Shown one piece after another: positions 1-8,276 of a stretch of DNA of 64,000 bases; within the stretch, counting starts at the first letter, position 1; every line of letters begins with the position of its first letter. The stretch comes from Rhodococcus xishaensis. GTDB lineage: Bacteria > Actinomycetota > Actinomycetes > Mycobacteriales > Mycobacteriaceae. The translations under genes were made by a program, and so were the position numbers. The notes below the pieces were generated by a model. That model saw nothing but the letters and a program-made list of their open reading frames with translations, did not search any database and was not told the origin of the DNA. The stretch covers positions 62,001 to 126,000 of the forward strand of contig NZ_RKLO01000004.1 in assembly GCF_004011825.1 (NCBI RefSeq), written 5' to 3'.

Positions 1-389
1 GTCGGGAACTGGGCAGGCGACCCGATGCGGTCGATGGTGACCCGTCCGATGGTGTCGACCGGAGCGACCTTCGACTGGTCGAACTCGATGACCCCGTAAT
101 CGTAGTCGGAATTGGACACCACGAACTCGCCGACGACACCGGCGCCAGGATCGGACTCGGACATCACCGGCCACCCGACCTCGCCGCAGTGCCCGGCCGT
201 AATGCCGACGAGCCTGCCGGCGTTGTCATGTCCAATCGTGGTGAGTGTGCACTCGAACTTTTCGTCGATCACGATCCCGGATCCGCCGCCCATTGGGGTC
301 TTGGGCGGTGCAGCGGTCGCAGTGCCGATCCCGACAGTGGCGACAATCAGCGCCAAAATTGCGGAGATCAAGGAAAGTCGCTTGAGCAT
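1..389 (-). CDS. Secreted trypsin-like serine protease (partial)
   Basis: Only the N-terminal 129 residues lie in the window; the 3' end runs off the left edge. The ATG at 389 has a GGAGGGG ribosome site just upstream. A signal peptide (MLKR, then a hydrophobic run to about residue 26, ending ATA-AP) indicates export. The mature part shows the chymotrypsin/trypsin fold landmarks TAGHC (catalytic His67, with Cys47 and Cys68 placed for a disulfide) and a DYDYGVI stretch whose Asp97 fits the second triad member. The catalytic Ser must lie outside the window, so activity cannot be judged. It fits the actinobacterial secreted S1 peptidases whose substrate is unknown. I am confident of the fold and unsure of the role. 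Confidence 0.8.
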   Translation of the reverse strand, partial: MLKRLSLISAILALIVATVGIGTATAAPPKTPMGGGSGIVIDEKFECTLTTIGHDNAGRLVGITAGHCGEVGWPVMSESDPGAGVVGEFVVSNSDYDYGVIEFDQSKVAPVDTIGRVTIDRIGSPAQFP

Positions 390-575
390 GTCGCCCCTCC
401 CGGTTGGCGATGCGAATGTGCCGTTCGGTCGATCACCGCCACATGCCTGCTGTCACCTTTGCCTGCACGCCCTCGACGCCAACAGCGTCGAGTAGGCGGG
501 ACACTCTATCCGCAACTTTCCCACCGGACGGTCAGTCGCTGGGCGCCCTTGATCCGATCGTCACCGAATCGCCTA

Positions 576-1361
576 CTAGGACGTCGCTCCGAGCGCCTCG
601 AGCGCCCGGCGCGCCTCGTCGAGTTCCTTCGACAACGTCGCAATTCGCTGCTCCGCAGCCTCTCGGGCCGCCGAGATGACCGATTGGACTGCCTCGATAA
701 CAGTCGGCTCCCCGAGTTCGCGAACGGCCCGGTCGACCGCTTCCGCGGTAACGGGAACGCCCTTGCCCGGCCGCTTCGCGCCGTTTACGACGGTGACCGT
801 CCAATCGTTGTCAGATCCCGCGTGGATGGTGACGCTCACTCCGTTCGGTGCTTTCTTCCCGCGCCGCGAGTTCGGCGTCGCCGTCGAGATCGCAGCTTGC
901 GTCGACGCGGCAGGCTTCGGCGGAGACTTCGGAGCCGAGGTGGACGCGGCAGGCTTCGATGGAGACTTCGGAGCCGAGGTGGACGCGGCAGGCTTCGATG
1001 GAGACTTCGGAGCCGAGGTTGGCGCCGACGCCCCGGCGTCCGGCCCAGGTGTGGGCTTGCGTTGCGCCGCTGGGCGTGCGGCGGACTTGGGCGACGCGAC
1101 CGGCTCCGGGGCTATGCGGGTCATGCGCAATTCCTCGGCCTCGAAGGGCAGTTCGTCATTGACTCCCTTGGGGCGGATGACGACCGTCTTCCCTTCGACC
1201 GAAACGACCTTGGCCGAGCATCCGGCCTCGATACCGAGGCTGGGGGTGGCCTCACGCAGATAAACGGTGGCGCGCTTGCCTTCAGCCACGGCCGCGGCCA
1301 GCGTCTCGAGGTTCTCCGCGGTTAGGTGTTCCGGCGTCCCGGAACGGCTGCGGGGCGGCAT
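576..1361 (-). CDS. DUF6319 family protein with Pro/Ala repeat linker
   Basis: A 261-residue cytoplasmic protein of the actinobacterial DUF6319 type; function unknown. Residues 1-80 form a conserved globular part, residues about 90-160 are a Pro/Ala/Lys/Ser-rich linker, and residues 165-261 form a second domain ending in a charged, probably coiled-coil helix. The linker contains three 13-residue repeats close to SAPKSPSKPAAST (about residues 116-154), matched by a 39-bp tandem DNA repeat. The ATG is set by an AGGAGG site. Two direct 19-bp copies lie immediately upstream at 1376-1413. It stands alone between a protease gene and an SDR gene, so context gives no functional hint. Confidence 0.75.
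   Translation of the reverse strand: MPPRSRSGTPEHLTAENLETLAAAVAEGKRATVYLREATPSLGIEAGCSAKVVSVEGKTVVIRPKGVNDELPFEAEELRMTRIAPEPVASPKSAARPAAQRKPTPGPDAGASAPTSAPKSPSKPAASTSAPKSPSKPAASTSAPKSPPKPAASTQAAISTATPNSRRGKKAPNGVSVTIHAGSDNDWTVTVVNGAKRPGKGVPVTAEAVDRAVRELGEPTVIEAVQSVISAAREAAEQRIATLSKELDEARRALEALGATS
904..1020. repeat. Three tandem 39-bp repeats inside the DUF6319 gene
   Basis: Copies start at 904, 943 and 982 and are nearly identical. They are in frame (39 = 13 codons) and encode the Pro/Lys/Ala linker, so copy number could change without breaking the reading frame. Confidence 0.9.
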
Positions 1362-1375
1362 GATGGTGTTCCTCC

Positions 1376-1413
1376 TGATACCTACCGAAAATTCTGATAC
1401 CTACCGAAAGTTC
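1376..1413. repeat. Two 19-bp direct repeats upstream of the DUF6319 gene
   Basis: TGATACCTACCGAAAATTC (1376-1394) is followed directly by the same sequence with one A to G change (1395-1413). The pair sits just 5' of the ribosome site of the minus-strand gene starting at 1361, so it lies in its promoter or 5' leader. Confidence 0.85.
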
Positions 1414-1522
1414 AAGCATCGGACACTCTTCCACAGTCCTCCGACAGCCGTTGCGGGGCTGGTGTCGACGTCTCGTCACCACCACTCGCCGGCGGGCAGT
1501 CCCGTGATGCGACGGCGGGCCG

Positions 1523-2284
1523 TCACCCCCAGCGGGACTGCCCGCCGTCAAGCGGAATCGTCGCGCCGGTGAGGTACCCGGCGTCGTCGCCGACGAGGAA
1601 GAGGACGGCGCGCCCGATGTCGGACTCTGCGTCACCGATGCGACGCAGGGGTATACCGGCCCGGAACTCCTCGGCCTCCTCCGGGAACTTGTTGATCCAC
1701 CATTCGAGGGCCGGCGACAAGGCATGCGGGGCGATGGCATTGACGCGGATCCCGTCGACGCCCCATTCGCAGGCGGCGGCTCGCGTCAATGCCCGCATGC
1801 TCTCCTTGGTCGCGGCGTACGCGCCGTAGTTGCTCGCGTCCCAGCGCACCGCGGCCGAGGTCACCAGGTTGATGATCGATCCGCCGCCACGCTCCTTCAT
1901 CGTGGGGTAACACGCGCGCATCAGACGCAGCGTCGCGAGGGGGCCGGTAGCGAACCCACGCTCGAAGTCCTCGTCCTTGACCGACAGCAACGGGCCCGGG
2001 CCAATGTCGTTGGCATTGTTGACGAGAATGTCGATACCGCCGAAGTGCTCGAGGGTGCGTTCGACCGCTGCGGTGATGTCGTCGGCGTTGCTCACGTCGC
2101 ACCGGATTGCTGTCGCCCTGCCGCCGTATGACTCGATCTGTTCAACCGTCTTGACGAGCTTGGACTCGGTGCGGCCGACGACAGCTATCTCGACGCCCTC
2201 CTTGGCCAGCGCGTGCGCGATGCCCTGACCGATACCCTGTCCAGCGCCCGTGATCAGCGCGATCTTGCCGTCGAGCTTGCCCAT
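1523..2284 (-). CDS. SDR family NAD(P)-dependent oxidoreductase
   Basis: A 253-residue classical short-chain dehydrogenase/reductase. The Rossmann cofactor loop TGAGQGIG is at residues 12-19, the structural motif reads NNAND (the usual NNAG is changed at its last position), and the catalytic set is Ser143, Tyr156 and Lys160 (YAATK). The C-terminus has the usual substrate-loop and DGG segment. Cytoplasmic; substrate not predictable. The length is normal for the family. It is transcribed alone, with 138 bp to the next minus-strand gene upstream. It could act on a fatty acyl, steroid or xenobiotic alcohol; nothing nearby decides this. Confidence 0.85.
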   Translation of the reverse strand: MGKLDGKIALITGAGQGIGQGIAHALAKEGVEIAVVGRTESKLVKTVEQIESYGGRATAIRCDVSNADDITAAVERTLEHFGGIDILVNNANDIGPGPLLSVKDEDFERGFATGPLATLRLMRACYPTMKERGGGSIINLVTSAAVRWDASNYGAYAATKESMRALTRAAACEWGVDGIRVNAIAPHALSPALEWWINKFPEEAEEFRAGIPLRRIGDAESDIGRAVLFLVGDDAGYLTGATIPLDGGQSRWG

Positions 2285-2422
2285 GTGTGTACGCCCTCAA
2301 AGTCTCGTGAACTGGGAAGATGTGGTGAAAGACCTCTATTCTCAACCAAGCATTTGCTTGACGAAGCACTTTGGGGAAATTCGACGCGGCAACTCCTGAG
2401 TCGACCATCACGGCCGTTGCGG

Positions 2423-3340
2423 TCAGTCCTGCAAGCTCGCCTGTAGAGAGGACAGCAACGCAAACGGGGCCGCGATGTCGTGCTCGTCGAACGCGGTGAG
2501 CACCGCCTGGGTGATATGCCGTCGGACAGCCCACTGGCGGCCTGGCTTGACCCGGACGGTAAGTCTCAGCATCACCGCTTCCGCCGTCACACCGTTGACG
2601 CCCAGCATCTCCGGCGGTTCGAGCACCGAATCGGCGATCGCGTCGTCCTCGGCTGCGGCGAGTGCAGCGGTGAGCGCGATTTCGGTCGCATTCGGGACGG
2701 AGGCGCTGTGCGCGATCGGCACGTCGATCACCGCGACAGCATGGCCCTGGCTCATGTTGCCTACCCGTGCGATCTCGCCGTTCCGGCAGTACCACAAGGT
2801 TCCACTCAGATCGCGGATCGTCGTGACACGCAGCCCGACGGTCTCGACCGTGCCGACCGCGTCACCGACGTCGACGATGTCGCCCACCCCGTACTGATCC
2901 TCGAGGAGCATGAACATGCCGGTCAGGAAGTCTCGCACCAGATTCTGCGCGCCGAAACCGAGAGCCACCCCCACGACACCAGCGGACGCAACGAGCGGTG
3001 CGACATTGACGTCGAAGACGGTGAGAATCTGCAGCACGCCCCAGGCGAGCGTGACTATCGAGATGCCCGACTTCAGCACCGACCCGATGGTCCGAGCTCG
3101 CTGGGACCGCCGCTGCCCGATGACGGTGTCTCGAGCGCCTGCAGGGATCCGTTCCTTGAACGGGCGGAGCAGCCGAGGCTCTCGGTCGGGTACATCCCGC
3201 GTGGCACGATCGATAACGCGGTGGAGCACGAAACGCAGCACCAAGGCAAGCACGGCGTAGACCGCGACTTGGATGGGTCGCTCGATCAACCACATTCGTG
3301 TGGTGTCAGTCCATTCAAGTGCAGCCGTTTCGTACGTCAT
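2423..3340 (-). CDS. MscS-type mechanosensitive ion channel
   Basis: A 305-residue inner-membrane protein of the small-conductance mechanosensitive channel family, which opens under membrane tension to release solutes. It has an N-terminal membrane helix (about 16-38), further helices at about 85-115, and the Gly/Ala-rich pore helix ending in the conserved FGAQNLVRDF segment. The cytoplasmic beta domain follows (DIVDVGDAVGTVE). The open frame extends to 3670, but the extra N-terminus is unlike the family and would overlap the divergent secreted-protein gene. The ATG at 3340 is therefore preferred; a TAGGGT box eight bases upstream suggests a leaderless message. Confidence 0.85.
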   Translation of the reverse strand: MTYETAALEWTDTTRMWLIERPIQVAVYAVLALVLRFVLHRVIDRATRDVPDREPRLLRPFKERIPAGARDTVIGQRRSQRARTIGSVLKSGISIVTLAWGVLQILTVFDVNVAPLVASAGVVGVALGFGAQNLVRDFLTGMFMLLEDQYGVGDIVDVGDAVGTVETVGLRVTTIRDLSGTLWYCRNGEIARVGNMSQGHAVAVIDVPIAHSASVPNATEIALTAALAAAEDDAIADSVLEPPEMLGVNGVTAEAVMLRLTVRVKPGRQWAVRRHITQAVLTAFDEHDIAAPFALLSSLQASLQD

Positions 3341-3582
3341 CCCCGTCAACCCTACGGAAGGATTCCGTCGCCGCAACGCGGCGTAGGCCGCCGCGGGCGG
3401 CTGTGAGGGAAGACTCACTCCCCCCGATGAAGATCCATCCGCGTTGACACCTGCGGATACCTCCGGGGCTAACACGAAGGTGAATGTGTCCCGTTTTGCC
3501 CACCGAGGTCGCCGTTGTCGTATTTCATACTTCTGAGGTCCGTAATTGATACTTTCCACGTCCACAGAGGGGAGCCCGAACG

Positions 3583-3939
3583 ATGGCAGTGGAGAACAAC
3601 TCGATGACCCGCCGATCGCGGATGCGGCCGGCGGTTGCGGCAGCCGCTGTGGCCGCGGGAGCGGCGGCAATGATGGCAGTCGCTCCAGCCACAGCGACAG
3701 CGTCGTCGTCCGCGGAGCCCAGCCTCCCGGTCCTCGACTCGCCCTTCCCCCTCCCTGACATCGTGGCCACGCTCATCGAACTGTTCGATTTCCCCGTCAT
3801 GGATCCTGGCGCCACGGGAAGCCTGGGCAGCGCGGGCGGTGTGGGCAGCGTGGGCAGCGTGATCATCACACCCGGCAGCTCCGGGGGCGGCAGCGCGGGC
3901 AGCAACTACGGCAGCGTGGTCGACGGCCCGGAGAGCTGA
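3583..3939 (+). CDS. Small secreted protein with Gly/Ser-rich tail
   Basis: A 118-residue hypothetical exported protein. It has a positively charged start (MTRRSRMRP), a hydrophobic Ala-rich stretch and an ATA-SSS type cleavage region near residue 40. A short acidic/hydrophobic core follows (residues 45-75), then a tail made mostly of Gly, Ser and Val (GSLGSAGGVGSVGS and SGGGSAGS). A GGGGAG site precedes the ATG. No enzyme or binding motif is visible. The tail resembles those of the YVTN proteins and of the proteins at 39819 and 53658 in this window, which suggests a shared envelope-related module. A strong hairpin follows the gene. Confidence 0.7.
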   Translation: MAVENNSMTRRSRMRPAVAAAAVAAGAAAMMAVAPATATASSSAEPSLPVLDSPFPLPDIVATLIELFDFPVMDPGATGSLGSAGGVGSVGSVIITPGSSGGGSAGSNYGSVVDGPES

Positions 3940-3966
3940 TCACCCGGGCATTCGAGCACGGAACCA

Positions 3967-4002
3967 GAGGGGCCCTTCCCGCGATCGCGGGAAGGGCCCC
4001 TC
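3967..4002. terminator. Perfect 36-bp palindrome between convergent genes
   Basis: An uninterrupted inverted repeat centred at 3984/3985 lies between the plus gene ending at 3939 and the minus gene ending at 4050. There is no T tract on the plus side. It is probably a bidirectional transcription terminator. Confidence 0.75.
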
Positions 4003-4049
4003 CCTCTGTCGAATCGGTCCAGCCGAGTGGGCGGCCGGTCGGTCGGCTT

Positions 4050-5360
4050 CTACCGAGGACGTGACGCCACCGCGTCGCCAGCGGCTGTGACCTCTTCCGC
4101 GTCCTGATTGTCGAGAGCCCCGTCCGGGTTCGGGCGCAGCCCTCCGGACCGCTCGAGGAAGAACAGAACGGTCACGCAGGCGACGCCGACACCGGCAAGG
4201 GCCACCCAGATCAGAGACCCCAGCTGAGCACCGCTGAGGAACCCGAAGACCGCACCTGTGCCGAGGTTGCCGAGCAAGATCCCGATCCCGACGATGGTGT
4301 TGTAGAACCCGTAGTGGGTGGCCACCAACCGACCCCCTGACAGAGCTACGACGGTGTCCATCTCGAACGGGAACACCGCCGCCGTGCCGACGGCGAGCAA
4401 GGCCGCGGTCAGGATCAGGGCACCCGCGGCGGCTGGACCGCCGGCCGGCCCCGGAACCAGGATCAGCGGCACGAACGCCGCCGCCATGATCATCATGCCG
4501 ATCACCAGGGACCGCCCCGACCCCCAGCGGCGGGAGAACCAGGCGGTGATTCGCAACTGGCCGACGATTGCCACGATGCCGGAGACCACGAACAGCGAGG
4601 TCACCAGCGCCGTGTCCGAGCGGCCGTCGCCGACCACCACCGCTGCCTGCAGTGGCAACGCCAGATAGACCTGGAAGGTCAACACGTAGGACCCGATCAT
4701 CGCAACCGCAAAGAGCACGAAGGACCGGTTCTTTGCCACCACCCGCCAGTCGTCGAGCACCGAGGACTTCTCGGTGACCGGTTCAGCCCGGTGGGCCGGC
4801 AGCGCCCAGATTTGCACCACGGTCAAGACACCGAAGACCGCGGCCGCCGCCAACGCGGTGATCCGGAAGTCGAGGACGGTCAGTGCGAGGCCGATCAGCG
4901 GTCCGAGCAGAATCCCGGCCTGGTAGAAGACGTTGAAAACAGCGAACGCTTCCACCCTGCGCGGACCAGCGTCAGCGGCGAGGTAGGCGCGCACCGCAGG
5001 GTTGAACAGGGCGCCGGCGAATCCGGTGGCCGCCGACGCGATCAGGATCGCGGGCAACGACTCGACCGCGGCGAGAAGCGCGAACCCGCCTACCCGCAGC
5101 ACGCAGCCGGCGACGATGAGCGGCTTGTACCCGAGCCGGTCGGCGAGGGTGCCGCCCACCAGGAACATGCCCTGCTGGGAGAAGTTGCGCACTCCGAGCA
5201 CCAACCCGACCGCCCACGCAGCGAGCCCGAGTGGGCCCGCCAGGTATCCGGCCAGATAGGGCATCAGCATGTAGAAGCCGACGTTGATGGAGAACTGGTT
5301 CACCATCAGTACTTGGGCGGGCCGGTCGAAGCTCCGGAACTGAGCGACGAGGTTGGTCAT
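4050..5360 (-). CDS. MFS transporter of the cysK2 operon (Rv0849-like)
   Basis: A 436-residue major facilitator with about twelve hydrophobic segments and the loop 2-3 signature LADRLGYKP. Its ATG (5360) overlaps the TGA of the upstream cysteine synthase gene in an ATGA junction, implying translational coupling. In M. tuberculosis the same order lpqS-cysK2-MFS forms a copper-inducible unit controlled by RicR, so export or import of a sulfur compound or metal-related metabolite is plausible. The substrate is inferred only. The C-terminal 30 residues are acidic and disordered. A generic drug-efflux role is the alternative. Confidence 0.8.
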   Translation of the reverse strand: MTNLVAQFRSFDRPAQVLMVNQFSINVGFYMLMPYLAGYLAGPLGLAAWAVGLVLGVRNFSQQGMFLVGGTLADRLGYKPLIVAGCVLRVGGFALLAAVESLPAILIASAATGFAGALFNPAVRAYLAADAGPRRVEAFAVFNVFYQAGILLGPLIGLALTVLDFRITALAAAAVFGVLTVVQIWALPAHRAEPVTEKSSVLDDWRVVAKNRSFVLFAVAMIGSYVLTFQVYLALPLQAAVVVGDGRSDTALVTSLFVVSGIVAIVGQLRITAWFSRRWGSGRSLVIGMMIMAAAFVPLILVPGPAGGPAAAGALILTAALLAVGTAAVFPFEMDTVVALSGGRLVATHYGFYNTIVGIGILLGNLGTGAVFGFLSGAQLGSLIWVALAGVGVACVTVLFFLERSGGLRPNPDGALDNQDAEEVTAAGDAVASRPR

Positions 5361-6469
5361 GCAGCGGCCTCGGTGGGGTTGATGACGTTGGCGCACCGAG
5401 TCCAGGACTGGACGACCTGTTCGGCCGGGTGGTCGATGGTGGCCGGCTCGGTGGGCGGGTCGTCATCGAGCAGGCCATGCTCGGCGCAGTAGTCGTCGTT
5501 GTAGACGGTGTCGAAGTAGCGCTGGGGGCCGTCTGGGAAGATGGCCGCGACCCGGGTCTCCGGTGCGCTTGTACGGGCGATCCACCCGGCCGTGAGCGCC
5601 ACCGCCCCCACACTCCAGCCCCCACTGGCGTAGTGGGTGGACGCCAGGGTGCGGCAAGACCAAACCGCCTCGTGGGGAGCCACCCAATGCACCTCGTCGA
5701 AGGCGGCGTAATCGATGTTGTCGGGGTAGATGCTCGAGCCCAGCCCGCGCATGAGGCGGTTGCGAGAGGGTTGCCCGAAGATCGTCGACCCGACGGTGTC
5801 CACCCCGACCAGCTTCAGATCCGGGCAGAACTGCCGCAGCTTCCTCGCCACGCCTGCGGAGTGTCCTCCGGTGCCCACGGAGCAGACCAGCACGTCGACC
5901 CGGCCGAGTTGGGCGATGAGTTCGACAGCAAGCGAGTGGTAGGCGTCGACGTTGTCGGGGTTGGTGTATTGATCCGGGCACCACGATCCCGGATGGGTGT
6001 CCAAGAGTTCGGCGACTTTGTCGCGCCGGGCCTGTTGCCAGCCGCCGGTGGGGTGCGGGTCGGTGACCAGTTCCACGTTGGCGCCGTAGGCGGACAGCAT
6101 CCGGTGCAGGATCGGTTCGAGTCCCGGGTCGGTGACGAGGGTGACCGGGTGGTGGTGGACGACCCCAGCCAGCGCCAGGCCCAGACCCAGCGTGCCGCTG
6201 GTGGATTCGATGATCATGGCGCCGGGGGCGAGGTCTCCGCGGGCCTTGGCCTGTTCGACCATGTGCAGGGCGGGGCGGTCCTTCATGCCGCCGGGATTGG
6301 CGCCTTCGAGTTTCGCCCAGAAGCCGCGACCGGCGTCGGCGAAGGGTTGATCGATCCACAGGACCGGGGTGTTGCCGACCATGGTGCTCGGTTGGGGACA
6401 GCGGTTCGCGGTCGTCAGCAGGTGGGCGGGGGAGGGCGGAACCAGTGTGGTGGAAAGGGAATTGCTCAT
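5357..6469 (-). CDS. cysK2: Cysteine synthase-like PLP enzyme, CysK2 type
   Basis: A 370-residue fold-type II PLP enzyme. Lys63 in NPGGMKDR is the expected Schiff-base lysine, ESTSGTLG (88-95) matches the substrate-binding loop, and a Gly-rich phosphate loop GTGG follows near residue 200. The length and the neighbours (an LpqS-like gene upstream and an MFS gene overlapping by 4 bp downstream) match M. tuberculosis CysK2, which is reported to make S-sulfocysteine from O-phosphoserine and thiosulfate. Family assignment is firm; the exact substrate is inferred from that homology. An in-frame ATG at 6496 is an alternative start; 6469 gives the family-like N-terminus. Confidence 0.75.
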   Translation of the reverse strand: MSNSLSTTLVPPSPAHLLTTANRCPQPSTMVGNTPVLWIDQPFADAGRGFWAKLEGANPGGMKDRPALHMVEQAKARGDLAPGAMIIESTSGTLGLGLALAGVVHHHPVTLVTDPGLEPILHRMLSAYGANVELVTDPHPTGGWQQARRDKVAELLDTHPGSWCPDQYTNPDNVDAYHSLAVELIAQLGRVDVLVCSVGTGGHSAGVARKLRQFCPDLKLVGVDTVGSTIFGQPSRNRLMRGLGSSIYPDNIDYAAFDEVHWVAPHEAVWSCRTLASTHYASGGWSVGAVALTAGWIARTSAPETRVAAIFPDGPQRYFDTVYNDDYCAEHGLLDDDPPTEPATIDHPAEQVVQSWTRCANVINPTEAAA

Positions 6470-6573
6470 GGGAATGATCTCTGTATCCGACTGCATCAGT
6501 TGCAGTGCATGGGTGAAATGGGCAGCACGGTCAGGCCCTGCGGAGAAGTTCTCCCCGGGCCTCCGGCTGCCGA

Positions 6574-6993
6574 TCAGCACCTGTTGATACAGAGGTCGTT
6601 CAAGATGGTCCGGCCGGGCCGGGCGGGCGACGGTGGGCCACGCGGGGCCAGGGGTGTCCAGGCGGTGAGCACAAACACGACGGCCGCAGCGAGCGCGACC
6701 GCGCCGACTAAGGCGAGGGTCAGCGTCCGCAGCTGATTGTCCGAGCGAGGCATGGCCACGACCGTGAGAGCCTCGTGCGAGAGGGGAGCCGAGCCGTCGT
6801 CGATGTGCGCGTGCCCAGGTGCTACTTCCTGGGCGAGCAGCGCGGACGAGGACGAGGCGACGTGATCGTTGTCACCGGCGTAGTCATCGCCGAAGAAGAT
6901 TCCACACTGGGCGATCGTGTGAGCTAGCAGATAGAGAGCAGCGGCGACAGCGACGACCATCCGCATACCCGCGGGGCGTATCGCAAGTGCCAT
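6574..6993 (-). CDS. lpqS: LpqS-like small envelope protein
   Basis: A 139-residue protein with an N-terminal membrane/signal segment (about residues 12-30) and a second hydrophobic helix near residues 82-104. It ends in a Pro/Arg-rich region and the motif [13 protein letters not shown]. tuberculosis LpqS (130 aa, copper-induced, next to cysK2) ends similarly, with an ARGPP segment and RTGQDLLTRFC. The His/Asp-rich central part (GHAHIDDG) could bind metal. I chose the ATG at 6993 because TACAGT lies 7 nt upstream, the usual leaderless arrangement; an ATG at 6966 would give 130 residues. The name rests on context plus weak sequence likeness. Confidence 0.6.
   Translation of the reverse strand: MALAIRPAGMRMVVAVAAALYLLAHTIAQCGIFFGDDYAGDNDHVASSSSALLAQEVAPGHAHIDDGSAPLSHEALTVVAMPRSDNQLRTLTLALVGAVALAAAVVFVLTAWTPLAPRGPPSPARPGRTILNDLCINRC
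6965..6981 (-). promoter_or_regulatory. Candidate CsoR/RicR-type copper operator
   Basis: The 17-bp imperfect palindrome ATACCCGCGGGGCGTAT has arms matching the ATACCC...GGGTAT pattern of copper-sensing CsoR/RicR repressors. It lies 12 bp inside the proposed leaderless start of the lpqS-like gene, just downstream of the TACAGT box (7001-7006, minus strand). The assignment is inferred from the pattern and the operon content. Confidence 0.45.
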
Positions 6994-7135
6994 TTCCGCG
7001 ACTGTAGCAGCGCCGGCGGCCAGGTCCCGGGGTGTGTGACCGACGCAATCAGATAACACGTTTGTGGTTTACAAGCAGTCGGATCAGGTGTCGCTCGCGT
7101 GTCAGCTCGTCAGCCCCGCGTGCTCCAATTTGGCG

Positions 7136-7864
7136 GTGTACAACGAGTACCCGTCATCGGTGGTCCCCGGGGCCACCGTCTGGCACAGCGCGCGGACGAG
7201 CTTCGGTGAGGTTCTTCCCGACGGTTGCATGGACCTCGTGTGGCGCGACGGCGACGTCATGGTCGCCGGACCCGACACCCGCCCGTTCACGGTCACCGCG
7301 TCGTCTGCTCCCCAGGTCGGGCTGCGGTTCCCGCCCGGTCTGCTGCCCCATCTGCTGGGTCTCCCGGCGGCGCACTTGCGCAATCTCCGGGTTCCGCTCG
7401 CCGACGTCATCGGCGGACGCGAGGCAGCGCGCGTCGTCGGCCTGGACCAGGCCGACGTTGCAGACGCCTTCGAGACGTTCGGCCGATCTCGACTGACCGC
7501 GATGGGGCCTCCGGACCCGGTCGTGGGGGCAGCGGCGCACCTTCTCCGGACAGGGTCGGTGGTCGCGGACGTCGCCATCGCCACGAGACTGTCCGTGCGC
7601 TCCCTGCACCGGCTGTCGACCCGCAGTTTCGGTTACGGGCCCAAGACCCTCGCCGGGATCCTGCGCCTGCAGCGGGCGCAGGATCTCGCGTCGCGCGGCG
7701 TCGCGTCTGCCGTCGTAGCCGCCGAGTGCGGCTACGCCGACCAGGCTCATCTCATCCGTGAGTCCCGCCGCATCACGGGCCGCCCATTCGGCGCGTTGCG
7801 TCAAGCCGGCAGCGACGCGAACAGATCCACACCGTTGCCGTCCGGATCGGCGACCGTCGCGTAG
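7136..7864 (+). CDS. AraC-family transcriptional regulator
   Basis: A 242-residue regulator. The N-terminal half carries the VLPDGCMDLVW segment typical of DUF6597-type sensor domains in AraC proteins. The C-terminal half has the two helix-turn-helix motifs (VADVAIATRLSVRSLHRL and an AAECGYADQAHLIRESRRI-like second motif). The GTG at 7136 gives the family-like start VYNEYPSSVVPGA; a GTG at 7064 would add 24 residues that look non-conserved. The last 64 bp overlap the convergent VOC gene. Such regulators often control a neighbouring glyoxalase or hydrolase gene, so the VOC protein is a candidate target. The ligand is unknown. Confidence 0.75.
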   Translation: MYNEYPSSVVPGATVWHSARTSFGEVLPDGCMDLVWRDGDVMVAGPDTRPFTVTASSAPQVGLRFPPGLLPHLLGLPAAHLRNLRVPLADVIGGREAARVVGLDQADVADAFETFGRSRLTAMGPPDPVVGAAAHLLRTGSVVADVAIATRLSVRSLHRLSTRSFGYGPKTLAGILRLQRAQDLASRGVASAVVAAECGYADQAHLIRESRRITGRPFGALRQAGSDANRSTPLPSGSATVA

Positions 7865-8190
7865 CGCTGCCCCCACGGGGCGTCGAACGGCTCGACCCTG
7901 CCGTGCCCGGCCTGGGCGAGCCGCGCCCACACTTCGTTCACCTGATCGGGACTGCCGCACTCGAACGCGAGCGAGACGCGGGAGTCACCGGTCGGCGCGG
8001 TGTACGGGCCGCCGAACGATTCCACCACCGCAACGGTGTCCCACATCAGGTGCATACCGCCGGCGACCACTTCGACGTGCGGCTGTGTCTCGGCGTCGGC
8101 AGGGATGCCGAGGCCGAGCAAGCGATAGAACCGCAGGGACGCGGCGAGATCCGTCGTGACGAGGCCGATCGCCTTCAGCTGAGGAGTCAT
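7801..8190 (-). CDS. VOC (glyoxalase/bleomycin-resistance) family protein
   Basis: A 129-residue single-module vicinal-oxygen-chelate protein with two beta-alpha-beta-beta-beta units. Family marks are the start LVTTDLAASLRFYRLLGL, the mid motif QRYATVADPDGNGVDLF and a length normal for the group. The ATG at 8190 has TAGTAT 7 nt upstream, suggesting a leaderless message. It is convergent with, and overlapped by, the AraC regulator. Members include glyoxalases, dioxygenases and antibiotic-binding proteins; which applies here cannot be told. Confidence 0.75.
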   Translation of the reverse strand: MTPQLKAIGLVTTDLAASLRFYRLLGLGIPADAETQPHVEVVAGGMHLMWDTVAVVESFGGPYTAPTGDSRVSLAFECGSPDQVNEVWARLAQAGHGRVEPFDAPWGQRYATVADPDGNGVDLFASLPA

Positions 8191-8276
8191 GTCGCCGATA
8201 CTATGGAGCCGGTGGACGGCCCCTATTGGATCTTTCGGACAGTTGGATCTCGACGAGCTTCCTGTGCGACGGGCCG

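Noticed and set aside
189-1325. Long plus-strand Arg-rich frame opposite the DUF6319 gene
   Set aside because: A shadow of the minus-strand gene and its repeats; low-complexity Arg/Gly composition and no start signals.
3341-3670. N-terminal extension of the MscS channel gene
   Set aside because: It would overlap the divergent secreted-protein gene and reads as unstructured Pro/Ser sequence unlike the family.
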